Assembly (NCBI RefSeq): GCF_029633865.1
Contig: NC_079215.1
Location: 50,203,843 to 50,267,842 of the forward strand
Direction of reading: 5' to 3'
Source: Lampris incognitus
Taxonomy: Eukaryota; Chordata; Actinopteri; Lampriformes; Lampridae
DNA: 64,000 nucleotides
Shown: piece by piece, positions 1-10,168 of the stretch
Layout: each line of letters starts with the position of its first letter
How positions within the stretch are numbered: position 1 is the first letter of the stretch
Made by a program: the position numbers and the translations under genes
The notes under the pieces: model-generated
Databases searched by the model: none
The model's input: only the letters and a program-made list of their open reading frames with translations
Told to the model about the DNA's origin: nothing

Positions 1-2943
1 GGAAGTGGCTGAGAAATGTGCAGCTTAACTGGCAATCCATCAAAGCCATGTAAGCCACAGTGAGACAGAGCCACCGCTCTACAACTGAAAGACTTAATCA
101 CCTGCTCTCTCAGTCAGCAAAGGTTTTCCAGGAGGACATTGGTACCCTTAAGCATCTGAAGGCGCAGATTGTACTGAAGGAGGACGCCACACCTAAGTTT
201 CACAAGGCTAGTCAGGTACCGTACGCCCTCCACCCCAAGCTGAAGGCAGAGCTCCAACAGTTGGAAAATGGAGGTATCCTTTCAAAAGTAGATTGATCTG
301 ACTGGGCAACTCCCATAGTACCCATAGTGAAAAGCAATAGCAATATATGCATCTGTGGCAACTTCAAGGTGACAGTGAACCCTGTATTGAGCATAGAGCA
401 GTACCCCTTACCACGCATAGGGGACATCTTCGCATCATTGGCGTGTGTTGAGCGGTTCTCCAAGATTGCCCTGACACAAGCATACCTCCAGATAGAAATG
501 GAAGAGTCGTCCAGGAAGTATTTTACAATCAATACACATAAGGGTTTGTTCCAATACAATCGCCTGGTCTTCGGCATCGCATCTGCACCAGCAATATGAC
601 AGAGGACAATTGGTCAAGTTCTACAGGGCATTTCTGGCACACAGTGCTATCCTGATGACACCATTGTCACTGGAGCTGATGATGAGGAACACCTCGTAAA
701 CCTTGAGAAGGTTCTCACCAGATTAACTGAGTTTGGACTAAGAGCAAACAAAAGCAAATGTGAGTTCTTCAGAGACTCTGTTGAGTACTGTGGCCACACA
801 ATCGACAAACAGGGATTGCATAAATCCAAAGACAAAATTGAGGCAGTTCTGAAAGCGGCAAAGCCACAGACTGTATCCCAGTTGCGCTCTTTTCTGGGTC
901 TGGTAAACTATTGCCACATTTTTACCAAACCTCTCAACTGTTCTGCAGCCTTTGAACAGTTTGCTATAGCAGGAAAGCAAATGTTGCTGGTCCAAAGACT
1001 GTGAACATGCGTTCAAAGAGGCAAAGTTACTGGTCACATCGGACAGTGTTCTTCCTCATTATAACCCCAACTTACTTCTCAAGCTCACCTGTGATGCTTC
1101 ACCATATGGAATCGGAGCAGTGTTGTCTCACCAGATGTGTGATGGCACAGAACATCCAATCGCTTTTGCATCTAGGTCTTTAACACCAGCAGAGCATAAC
1201 TATGCACAAATAGACAGAGAGGGCCTAAGTCTGGTATGGGGAGTTAAAAAGTTTTAATCAGTACCTTTATGGGAAACACTTTACCTTACTCACTGATCAC
1301 CAGCCCCTTGTGTCCATCTTTCACCCACAAAAGTGTGTTCCATCCATGGCTGCTGCACACTTGTAGAGATGGGCATTGTTCCTTGGTGCACATACATACA
1401 CCATTGAGTTCAGGGGAGCGAAACAGCATGGAAATACTGATGGTCTGTCGCAACTCCCGCTAGAGGTATCCAGTCCAGAGGAAGCAAAGGAGCCAGTGGA
1501 TATGTTCCACGTATCTCAGATGGAGCCATTACCTGTCACTAGTGCCGAAATCCAACGTGAAACAGGTCGGTACCCCACTTTGTCTAAGCTGCGTGAACTG
1601 ACAGTGAAAGGCTGGCCGACCAAAGGTGACCCACTGCTACTAGCTTACTCAGCTCAGCGTAACCAGCTTTCAGTGAGCCAAGGCTATGTCATGTGGGGTG
1701 CGAGGGTTGTCGTTCCTCCCAAGCTTCGTTCCAAGGGGCTGGAAGTGCTCCATGAAAGGCGCTTGGGGTTGGTAAAGATGAAAGAGTCTGGCTCGCAGCT
1801 ATGTCTGGTAGCCCAGCATTGACCATCAACTGGAAGACTTGGCCAGGACATGCAGCGGATGTCAACAGATACAAAAGCAACCATCTACTGCACCTTTACA
1901 CACATGGGAGTGGCCCACTATACCATGGCAGCGTGTTCAGATTGACTATGCTGGACCTTTCCTTGGCAAAATGTATCTTGTGGTGGTTGATGCCCACTCC
2001 AAGTGGCCGGCGGTCTTCTATACCAAAACAGCAACCTCCACAAAGACTATTGACCTCCTTTGCAGCCTGAACCGAACAAATAGTCAGTGATAACAGAAGT
2101 CAATTCACTTCAGAGGAGTTCCAATTTTTCATCAGGAAGAACGGCATAAAGGATATCATTTCCGCTCCCTTTCATCCTGCTACAAATGGACTTGCTGAAC
2201 GGTTCATTCAGTCCTTCAAGCAGGCTATCAGAGCTATGGGAAAGGATGGAATATCTCTGAAACATAAAATCGCAAAATTCTTACTGGCATATTGGAACAG
2301 TGCACATTCCACAACAGGTCAGACACCAGCAGTGCTTTTCATGGGACATCCCCTGAGATCATGTCTAGATTTGCTGAAGCCTGACCTGTGCAGACATAAA
2401 CAGTGGAAACAGTCTGGCTGAAGGATACGTCAGAAACCGCAAAGTCTCCGCACCTTCAATGTTGGACAAAACATGCTAGCTAGAGACTATCGTAACAGTG
2501 CTCTCAAATGGCAGCCTGGCACAATTGCTTCACAGACTGGACCATTGACTTACACTGTGAATATGGGCCCTGACATGGTCTGACCCAGACATGTGGATCA
2601 ACTGCTGAATGCAGCATCTTCTGAAACCAAAATTCAGAATGACCCTGAGATGATTACGCCATCTGAAAGCACTGACATGCCTGAGTCTCAGAGTCAGGTG
2701 GTTGACACCACAACACAAGACATTACCAGTGGTACTGAGGATGTTGGTGCCCCAGAGACTGTTGGGCCTGTGAGTCAGGGTTCTGTTAGTACCCCTGCTC
2801 CAAGGCTTGCCCCGCGTTACCCTGTGAGAATTAGGAAACCTCCAGAAAGACGTCAGTTTGCTTTAAAAAAAAAGGTTAAAGAACTGTTATTATTGTGCCA
2901 TATCTGTGTTAACGTTTGTTATATTTTCACCTTATGGCCGTAG
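1..2943 (+). pseudogene. Ty3/gypsy retrotransposon pol remnant (element A)
   Basis: Degraded pol of a Ty3/gypsy LTR retrotransposon, continuing from beyond the left edge. Successive frames carry reverse transcriptase (about 60-1000, with a YPDD version of the catalytic box near 650 and the SFLGLVNY connection motif near 890), RNase H (about 1040-1460, with the TCDASPYG and [10 protein letters not shown] motifs), and integrase (about 1560-2440, with HPATNGLAERF near 2175). The last open stretch (2593-2943) ends in a basic, proline-rich tail of the kind that closes gypsy pol (RYPVRIRKPPERR). Stops at 295, 597 and 1002, plus frame changes, break the reading frame, so it is dead. The RT, RH, IN order is what assigns Ty3/gypsy rather than Copia. 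No gag is present because the 5' part lies outside the window. Confidence is high for class, low for family. Confidence 0.9.
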
Positions 2944-3000
2944 CTGAAATACTTGTTTATACCTGTTTACACTTTAGAGTTGTGTTTATGGACATCTATG

Positions 3001-3219
3001 CTGGAAGGGAGGAGTTGCTATGTACTGTATAATTGTATGGCACTACTTCGTGTGACCGGCGCATGTATACGTTGATGCGTACTGTGACGAGTTGAGTGAT
3101 TGCTCAGTTTGCCTCAAGTTAACAGTAAAAATGTATTGAGCTTACTCAGAAGCCTGAGTTTTGTGTCCACAAGGTTAAACCTCAAAAGAGTTAAAAGTGT
3201 TTGAATGATAAACACAACA
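3001..3219 (+). repeat. Polypurine tract and 3' LTR of gypsy element A
   Basis: A purine run (GGAAGGGAGGAG, 3003-3014) lies about 60 bp after the end of the pol remnant. The next 204 bp (3016-3219) start with TG and end with CA (TGCTATGTACTG to AAACACAACA), as an LTR should. The 5' LTR is outside the window, so the boundaries cannot be checked by comparing the two ends. Confidence 0.5.
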
Positions 3220-3375
3220 GTAAGCCATTGAATTTGTGCTTTTATGCTCGTGGCAGTGTTAAATTAAAGTTATCTGTAAACGTGCTTTTCATGTAGTGTG
3301 GCTGTGTTGGACAAGTTAGCATATACGTAAATATGATTTTTAATTTGATTTTATTCTCTAAATTTTGACTTTTTT

Positions 3376-3810
3376 TATCTTTCCCCCTTTTTCTCCCCAT
3401 TGTACTTAGCCAATTACCCCACTCCTCCGAGCCATCCCGGTCACTTCTCCACCCCCTCTGCCGATCTGGGGAGGGCTGTAGACTACCACATGTCTCCTCC
3501 GATACATGTGGAGTCACCAGCCACTTCTTTTCACCTGACAGTGAGGAGTTGTGCCAGGGGGACTTGGCGCATGGGAGGGTGACGCTATTCCCCCCAGTTC
3601 CCCCTCCCCCCCGAACAGGCACCCCGACTGACCAGAGGAGGCACTAGTGCAGTGACCAGGACACATACCCACATCCGGCTTCCCACCCGCAGACACGGCC
3701 AATTGTGTCTGTAGGGACGCCTGACCAAGCCGGAGGTAACACAGGGATTTGAACCAGCGATTCCTGTGTTAGTAGGCAATGGATTAGACCACTGCGCTAT
3801 CCCGATGCCC
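3376..3810 (-). repeat. tRNA-headed SINE, family A, copy 1
   Basis: A 435-bp retroposon read on the minus strand. It starts with a tRNA-like head holding a B-box-like sequence (degraded here to GGTTCAAATCCC) and ends in a G-rich, A-rich tail. It is flanked by a 15-bp duplication, AATTTTGACTTTTT with one more T, at 3361-3375 and 3811-3825. That is a good target-site duplication for target-primed reverse transcription. Related copies lie at 4877, 9347 and 58823. The open frames inside it are not genes. Confidence 0.85.
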
Positions 3811-4142
3811 AATTTTGACTTTTTTATAAAATAGTGTCCTGCATCAGACAACTTCCACTGAAACGCCTTCCCTATCAGCTGCACACACTCGTTATTTCAC
3901 ATCCTTATTCACAGATTTTTTTACAGTTATTTTGTAGGTATGTTTTAATTCAAGTTTTATTGTTCATTCTTACAAATCTATACATAGTTTGCATTGATAT
4001 TGTTCATTTTTACAGAAACAAATGTAGAGTTCACAAAGGTATGCAACTGTTTGTGTAGCTGAACTGAAGTGTTTAATAATGGATTTTACAAATCTATATG
4101 ACATTTGAATTGATATTTATTGTTCATTTTTACAGAATTGTC

Positions 4143-4163
4143 CCTGTGTGTGTGTGTGTGTGC

Positions 4164-4201
<38 letters not shown>

Positions 4202-4218
4202 ATGCGTGCGTGCGTGTG
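4143..4218 (+). repeat. (TG)n/(TGCG)n microsatellite
   Basis: Alternating TG units grade into TGCG tetramers and back to TG. The two minus-strand open frames across it, made of alternating His, Thr, Ala and Arg, are repeat artefacts. It immediately precedes a repeat E copy. Confidence 0.95.
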
Positions 4219-4352
4219 TGGGCCCTGTGATGGCCTGGCGGCCTGTCCAGGGTGTCTCCCCGCCTGCCGTCCAATGACTGCTGGGATAGGCTCCAGCAAC
4301 CCCGCGACGCTGAGAGCAGGATAAGTGGTTTGGATAACGGATGGATTGTTAC
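4219..4352 (+). repeat. Dispersed repeat E, copy 1 (ends in GGATGGAT)
   Basis: About 135 bp with the segment GACTGCTGGGATAGGCTCCA and an end of the form GATAA-GTGGTTTGGATAA-GGATGG. The same sequence recurs at 10985-11117 and, inverted, at 16731-16860. It is a common teleost repeat that looks like the 3' end of a non-LTR element with an ATGG-type tail. The parent element is not in the window. Confidence 0.8.
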
Positions 4353-4876
4353 AAACCTCTACAAATGTAGAGTCCACAAAGGTATGCCACTGTTCTTACA
4401 TTCATGCGCTTTTACAATTGTGTAGCTGAACTGAAGTGTTTAGCTGCAGTGGATGCTTGCATGCATGGTTTGCAGCCAGTATCATTTATTATGCTTTTGT
4501 CACTTTGTGTTTTCCAAGATACTGGCTAAATGTGAAACTGAGGACTTTGAATGACATGAGTACATGGGTCATGTATTGCTTCCCAAGTCGCACTTTTTTT
4601 TTTACCTGTAGTTTTGCCTTGTTGTTTTTTTAGGCTGGCTCAAGGCATCGTGCCGCATTTTCTTTTCATTGATTGACAATTCATCTCCCACTAATACATC
4701 AAAAACAGCCCTGAAAGTTGTCAACCATTTTGAAGTTTACAGATTTGTGCAAGTCATCTCAGTTTGTCTTCCATTTCTACAAATCAGTGCAATTACTCAT
4801 AAATAATATTTACTGTTCACTTTCACTATACAATTTTTGTGATTATGTTGATTCACTTTTTAAAATGTTGACAAGT

Positions 4877-5296
4877 GGACGTCTGGGTGGCGTGGTGGTC
4901 TATTCCATTGCCTAACAACACAGGGATCATAGGTTCGAATCCCCGTGTTACCTCCAGCTTAGTTGGGCGTCCCTACAGACACAATTGGCCGTGTCTGCAG
5001 GTGGGAAGCTGGGTGTGGGTATGTGTCATGGTCGGTTGGGGCACCTGTTCGGGGGGGAGGGGAAACTGGGGTGAATAGCGTGACTTTCCCATGTGCTACG
5101 CCCCCCTGGCGAAACTCCTCACTGTCAGGTGAAAAGAAGCGGCTGGTGACTCCACATGTATTGGAGGAGACATGTGGTATTCTGCGGCCCTCCCCGGATC
5201 GGCAGAGGGGGTCGAGCAGAGATCGGGATGGCTCAGTAGAGTGGGAGAGTGGGATAATTAACCAGATACACTTGGGGGAGAAAAGGGGGGGGGGTT
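4877..5296 (+). repeat. tRNA-headed SINE, family A, copy 2
   Basis: 420-bp plus-strand copy. The head has GGTTCGAATCCC (B box) near 4933, and the tail is a G-run. A 6-bp duplication ACAAGT lies at 4871-4876 and 5297-5302. It ends a few bases before the terminal inverted repeat of the THAP/SWIM transposon (5306). Confidence 0.8.
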
Positions 5297-5440
5297 ACAA
5301 GTTGTTATAGACCCTTTTAGAGCCTACGTAATGATTAAGTCAGGGCGTCAGCTGGAGGCAAAACAAAGCCAAAAGCGGTAACGTTAAATACGAATCACGT
5401 CCTCAGGCAAGCGTACATGATCTAGCTAACATCAGCGAAC

Positions 5441-5633
5441 ATGTCTTCATGCTGTGTTTTTGGGCGCCAGAATCGAAGAAGTAATAAACTAAACTTGAAG
5501 TTTTATCATATACCAGCTGCCACTCCCAGTCAAAAAGATGGGCAACAACTGTGGTTAAACGCGATAAGACGAAAGGATTGGACTGAGGAGATCATCAAAA
5601 ATGCTTGTGTTTGTAGCGCACACTTCATGTCAG
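5441..5633 (+). pseudogene. THAP zinc-finger first exon (orphan)
   Basis: Encodes about 64 residues starting at a true ATG and ending at CAG followed by the donor GTAAGT. It fits a THAP (C2CH) DNA-binding domain: CC at 4-5, then KFYHIP, an LWLNAIRR helix, and CVCSAHF near the end for the third Cys and the His. The second zinc cysteine, expected about five residues after the first, is Arg in a GRQNR context, so zinc binding is probably lost here. THAP domains bind DNA in P-element-like transposases and in host factors. No later exon is present before the convergent SWIM-type exon, so no full protein can be made. Confidence 0.7.
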
Positions 5634-5787
5634 GTAAGTAAGGTAACGTTAAACTATACTTTTGTCTGTTGTAGGTATGGATATGTGTCTAAAGGTTTGT
5701 CATGCCCACCTAACATTAATTAGAAAATGGGGACTAGGAGAAATAACATTGGGTGATTTCTCTCCCAATGAGATGTAGGTTACTTAC

Positions 5788-6218
5788 CCAGTCATGCATG
5801 TGCAGTTCACCATCAAGATGTAGCCATTTGTTCTAATAACCCAGTGCTGATACATGATTGTCTTCTGGCCTTGCCACTGGCTGGGCAGAACTTCAGATCG
5901 CACAACACAAAACTCACTTGTTAAATCTTTGTACTTTAAGTCCTGTACATGAACATTCAGGACATAGTTATAGGCATCTAAAGATGTATACGCCCTCAGT
6001 TTCTCTCTAGTATACACGCTTGGTTTCTCTATCAGGTAGGTGTAAATGTCTGGCCACTCCACAGTAGGTACTCCTGTCACATCGTCCATCCATTGAGTGA
6101 GCGTGTATGGGTCGGCCAATCTGGTCCCGTTGGTTAATGTTAACTTTTTCAAGTAAGACTCGTGGTCCCAGGGAGAAAGCAACTGTACATATTCAGAAAT
6201 ACGCGTTTCTTCGTCCAT
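5788..6218 (-). pseudogene. SWIM-type protein first exon, convergent to THAP (orphan)
   Basis: A 144-residue open exon on the minus strand from a true ATG (MDEETRISEY). It ends at CTCMTG followed by the donor GTAAGTAA. The closing N-C-T-C sequence looks like the first half of a SWIM zinc motif (CxC, then CxH in the next exon). From memory, related fish proteins carry a SWIM motif followed by a YqaJ-type exonuclease domain, but neither the CxH half nor a nuclease is in this window. The start is about 140 bp inside the right terminal repeat, mirroring the THAP exon on the left. The family assignment is an inference. Confidence 0.55.
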
Positions 6219-6869
6219 TATAAATATACAAGCTGATAAAACTTGCTAGCTAGCTAACAGCTTCCCTTAAATGTCTCTGAGGGGAATGTTTTGCCTCCAG
6301 CTAAGCCCCGCCCACAGAAAAACGTCACTATGTTTACTAACAGAAAAGGGGTCTATATTATGTAGTTGAACTGGACTGGAACCTAACTGTACAGGAGAAT
6401 CATTAATGATGGGATACATGCATTTTATGTTTGCCTTCTCACCATTTGTAACCTAATATGTTGATGTCACTCTGTATCTTTTAAGTTTGCTTCTAAATTG
6501 TTTCGGGTAAAAGCATGCCCTAAGTGACTAACTGCTATTTTCACGTGTATTGCCCAAAAATTAGTGTTTTAAATGTATCTGTAGGTGACCTCAATACAAA
6601 CTATGATCTCAACATTCTGTCACGTGTCACCTCAGCACCCAGTTCATTTGCATTAATTCACTCTCAGTTCTGCTATCAGTCATTTTATTATACATCATAA
6701 TACTGCAAATGAATTAATGAAATGGTACATAATTTAAATATATGTATTTGTATATTTTACATATATTAAATTACATATTTTTACCACAAAAAGTATTTCT
6801 TTGTGTTTGTGTTCTTTTCAGGTAATGTTTCAACAATATTTACAAATAGTATCTCATAACTGCTGTTTG

Positions 6870-7139
6870 TAGTGACCGCAATGAAATCCACAATGGTTTG
6901 GAAGCTCTAAAGAAAGGCGATGGTGTTACTTACTCATTTCACAGCTACCAAAAACCATATGAAATGAGAAAAAAAGTACTTCATCTACACTTGGACAATA
7001 TTTTTGTTTAGGTTTTCATTTGGAATGTAGTTCGGGGGGCGGGACAATATTCTAGAATTCTGTGGCAGTTGGACGAATGAAGAAGGATCAGATTGTTATA
7101 AAACATTAGAGAGCACAAAAGGATTTAATTTGGATTTTT
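6870..7139 (+). repeat. Dispersed repeat B, copy 1, left part
   Basis: This sequence matches 58725-58820 plus 59275-59400 closely, for example the stretch around AAAGTACTTCAT, then TTTTTGTTTAGGTTTTCATTT and AATGTAGTTCGG. It resumes at 7506-7560 after a SINE. No coding potential is seen and its class is unknown. Confidence 0.7.
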
Positions 7140-7505
7140 TTTCTTTATTTTGAGATACTTTATTGATCCCTGTGGGGAAATTACACTCTGCATTTAACCC
7201 ATCCAGTAGTGGGCAGCCGCCATGCAGCACCCAGGGACCAACTCCAGTTCGTCTTGCCATGCCTTGGTCAGGAGCACAAACAGGAGTATTAACCCTAACA
7301 TGCGGGTCTTTTTTTTTTTTGATGGTGGTGGTGGGGGAAACTGGAGCACCCGGAGAAAACCCACCACAGACACGGGGAGCACATGCAAACTCCATACAGA
7401 GGACGACCTGGGGTGACCCCCAAGGTTGGATGACCATGGGGTTCGAACACAGGACCTTCTTGCTCTGAGGCGACAGTGCCAGCCACTGGGCCAGCATACT
7501 GCCAG
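7140..7505 (-). repeat. tRNA-headed SINE, family C, copy 1
   Basis: Minus-strand copy. Its head contains CCACTGG (read as CCAGTGGTTAGC in better copies) and GTTCGAACACAGGACC (inverted B box). Its tail carries TTTATTGATCCC and TGCATTTAACCCATCC. It interrupts repeat B; ATTTG on both sides may be the target duplication. The uninterrupted site is seen in the other repeat B copy near 59420. Confidence 0.8.
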
Positions 7506-8180
7506 ATTTGCCCACTGCCTACCCAGCCACTGACCTCACCGCACATCACTGCTCCTGATACAATGTAGAATTGGGGGGGCGTGTAAGTTACATAAGTTAC
7601 ATACAAGTCTAACTTTATTACATCGGCTGTATTAGTGGATATCTTGCAGTACTTCATTTTCCTCATCACTTTCACCTGAGAGGTCATGCCACGCGGGGGA
7701 AGACAGTGAAGGCCGCGAAGAAACGTTGGAGGAAGTTGGACCTGTCGGACCCACTTCTTCAGAGTACAGAGCCCTTCAGCTCCATTGTACATGTGGAGGT
7801 CAGGGACAGGGAGCTTGGAACGGAGGTGTGCAGTGTGCCCATGGAGACATCCCCACACACCTGTACAGTGCGACAGTTTTGATCGCATATGCCATCAAAA
7901 ATTATGTGCAAAGAATATATGCACCGGTATCATAGTATCTGCAGAAATCAGCTGAAAAACAGGGTTACTTTTTCTTGCCCTGAACAAGTACGTATTTCCA
8001 AGTGTCTATTGTCTGTTCCAATGCAACTACTTAAAAAAAACTACATTTCCTGGTAAACGATTGCATTGTCAAGGAGATGGTATTCAACTCATTTAAACCG
8101 AACACTGAACCACGCCAGCGAACAACATCCTTGTGGCCTACAAGATATTGAACTATTCAGACATGGACCAAAATAAAAGT
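7506..8180 (+). repeat. Repeat B continuation and unassigned sequence
   Basis: The first 55 bp continue repeat B (compare 59433-59480: CACTGCCTAC, TGACCTCAC, CGTCACTGCT). From about 7560 to 8180 I see no homology inside the window. A 197-codon minus-strand frame here runs from unassigned DNA into the neighbouring SINE and has no recognisable motif. Confidence 0.4.
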
Positions 8181-8186
8181 ACTTTT

Positions 8187-8760
8187 CGGTAGTTCATGTT
8201 GCCTCAACCAGCCAGAATGACGACAGCCGAGAAAAAAAGACGTCACTTGGGGGTTAAGAAGTCATCTGTGGCCACAGCGTCTAACGTTAAACCTGAGTCT
8301 TCAACACTCACCTCTTCTTCATCAGATGGGGCAGTCTCGGGTACAAAAACGTATCGATCTAACCCACAGTGGTTAAAAGACTAACCCCCGGCTTGTTTAC
8401 GACCAGGCCAAAAAGCAGTGTTTTGCACATAACTGTATGGAGGGAGGTGACAAGATGACAGGGAAGACCCCCTTCATTTCAAGGAACAGGATAATGTTTC
8501 AAAGCATAGCATCCCAATGTGCGTGACACGTCACGTGTAGAGATGCGCACCTGGCCGTGACTCATGGGGTTAAATTATAGGGCAAATAGCAGACAACATG
8601 AAAAGCGAACTGGCTGCAAAATTGAAGGACACATTACCTGGCCATTACGGTTGATGGGGACAGACATTTCTACAACAGAGTGAGATGGTGTGTGTATGTT
8701 CTGCTCACTGAAGACGGGGAAACCAGTGAATAAACTTGGGGCAGCAATAAGTCCATGACG
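8187..8760 (+). pseudogene. ZNF862-like gene remnant, N-terminal TTF-type zinc-finger part
   Basis: A 62-codon frame (8196-8384) ends with a basic and serine-rich leader followed by SNPQWLKD. The next ~100 bp, in shifted frames, give PWLVYDQAKK and a short Cys-rich stretch. This is the layout of the TTF-type zinc finger at the start of ZNF862-like proteins (hAT-transposase-derived). At 8590-8740 further pieces resemble the region that follows (AAKLKDTLPGHY, YVLLTEDGE), with stops and frameshifts. The C-terminal part lies at 11271-12767 in the same orientation, so the two are probably one dead gene opened by insertions (8879-9036 and 9347-9767). The assignment of this part is weaker than that of the C-terminal part. 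Confidence 0.5.
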
Positions 8761-8878
8761 CTCATGCAGTCAGTAAATTCAATATCGCAAAGCTTTTTGT
8801 GTCTCATTTTTAACGAAATTCAATAAAAGAATTACACAAAATAATTGTATACCATTAATTACATAATATTAACATTAT

Positions 8879-9036
8879 TGTAGCGAATTCGGGGGACAAC
8901 GCAGCCACAGGAACTGCCGCGGCCGGGACGCGAACCCGTATCGCCCGCACTGCGGGAGACATCGTTAACCAGTCGACTAACGGGTCAGACCCCGCGAGCC
9001 AGCGGCCAGCGTGTCTTCTTATCCACGCACGTTACA
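8879..9036 (-). repeat. Solo LTR of the tRNA-like miniature LTR element (TRIM)
   Basis: 158 bp running TG to CA on both strands, homologous to the two LTRs at 29850 and 30164. Flanks are TTAT at 8875-8878 and 9037-9040, a 4-bp duplication like the TAAT of the complete element. Read on the minus strand it holds an A-box-like TAGTCGACTGG (8979-8969) and a B-box-like GGTTCGCGTCC (8936-8926), starting 43 bases apart as in a tRNA gene. It sits in the dead ZNF862-like gene. The AT-rich flanks make the short duplication less decisive. Confidence 0.75.
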
Positions 9037-9346
9037 TTATATTGTTACCTGACATGCCCCTCGCTGATCCTCCCTCCCTGTTCCTGTATATCGTTTTCCT
9101 GGATTAAACTTTTTTGGGCGGACCGCAGCAGCGGAGCCACGCCTTCCCATGCAGTTGTCAGTGAGTGAGGGAGTTTCCCCATTGGTCGGATGGCCGGTTG
9201 GGGTTTCCCCATTGGCTGCGAACAGTTTTCTGTTACATTATCAGCTGTTCGCGGAACCGATGTCAAAACAGCCACTTTTTAAACGTATGCCTAGTCCACA
9301 CATACATGGGTATTTTTGAAAACGTTGCTTTTTCTTTGCATTTTTT

Positions 9347-9767
9347 TTTTACTTTCCCCCCTTTTTCTCCCCAGTTCTATCCGGCCATTTACCTCACTCT
9401 TCCGAGCCGTCCCGATCGCTGCTCCACCCTCTCTGCCGATCCGGGGAGGCCTGCAGACTACCGCATGCATCCTCCGATATGTGTGGAGTCGCCAGCCGCT
9501 TCTTTTCACCTGACAGTGAGGAGTTTCGCCGGGGGGGACATAGCGCGTGGGAGGCTCACACTATTCCCCCCCCCCCGCGAACGAGCAGAGGAGGCGTCAC
9601 AGTGCAGCGACCAGGACACATACCCACATCCGGCTTCCCACCAGCAGACACGGCCAGTTGTGTCTGTAGGGACGCCCGGCCAAGCTGGAGGTAACACAGG
9701 GATTCGAACCTACGATCTCCGTGTTGGTAGGCAACGGAATAGACCGCTACGCTACCCGGGCGCCCCT
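9347..9767 (-). repeat. tRNA-headed SINE, family A, copy 3
   Basis: Minus-strand copy with GATTCGAACC (inverted B box) near 9703 and a T-rich start that is the inverted tail. TGCATTTTT flanks it at 9338-9346 and 9768-9776. The 210-codon plus-strand frame across it is a by-product of the repeat. Confidence 0.8.
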
Positions 9768-10168
9768 GCATTTTTGCCTTTTGTCCACATACAATGAAAA
9801 CTGACCTTTTGGAAAACCTCTCCCAGGGTGAGGGTTTTCAGAAACTCCAGTTTCAGTGTTGATGTGTAGACAGGGAAAATGGAGTTTATGGCTTGTTGTC
9901 AGCCTTTTTTTCAGGCTTCTGACTGGGAAACATGACGTTACGGTTAGGGTTATGTGGCTGCCTGTTGGTTTGGCATGCTCTTGACAGCACAATCATTGTG
10001 TTGGGTAGCATGTGTTTTTTGCGCTTTTATTTGGGCGGAGATTTTTTTGTTAAATAGTGCTTGTGTGGACGGGATTTTTTCTAAGAATGAAGGAGGAAAA
10101 AACCCAGTTTCCAAAAATACCAGTGTACGAGTGTGAAGGCAGTTTGTCTGCCATATAATCATATATGA

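Larger units (their letters stand above)
3972..4441 (+). repeat. Two-copy tandem duplication, about 115 bp per unit, interrupted
   Basis: A unit running from ACAAATCTATA through GTAGAGTTCACAAAGGTATG to GTAGCTGAACTGAAGTGTTT is present at about 3975-4080 and again from about 4087. The second copy is split by the (TG)n tract and repeat E (4145-4350) and resumes with GTAGAGTCCACAAAGGTATG near 4367. No coding potential is evident. Confidence 0.6.
5306..6357. mobile_element. Small DNA transposon carrying THAP and SWIM-type exons
   Basis: A 1,052-bp element with matching ends: TATAGACCCTTTT at 5306 and its reverse complement ending at 6357 (TATAGACCCCTTTT when inverted). The 15-base subterminal motif GCTGGAGGCAAAACA occurs at 5351-5365 and inverted at 6287-6301. 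It holds two exons that start near opposite ends and read towards each other, each ending in a GTAAGT splice donor. No acceptors or downstream exons lie between them, so the middle of a larger two-gene element is missing. TTA lies just outside both ends, but the exact target duplication is unclear. It could be a host gene pair caught between chance repeats, but the paired terminal and subterminal matches argue for a transposon. Confidence 0.6.

Noticed and set aside
7295..7888. A 197-codon minus-strand frame
   Set aside because: It crosses from unassigned DNA into SINE C and has no motif.
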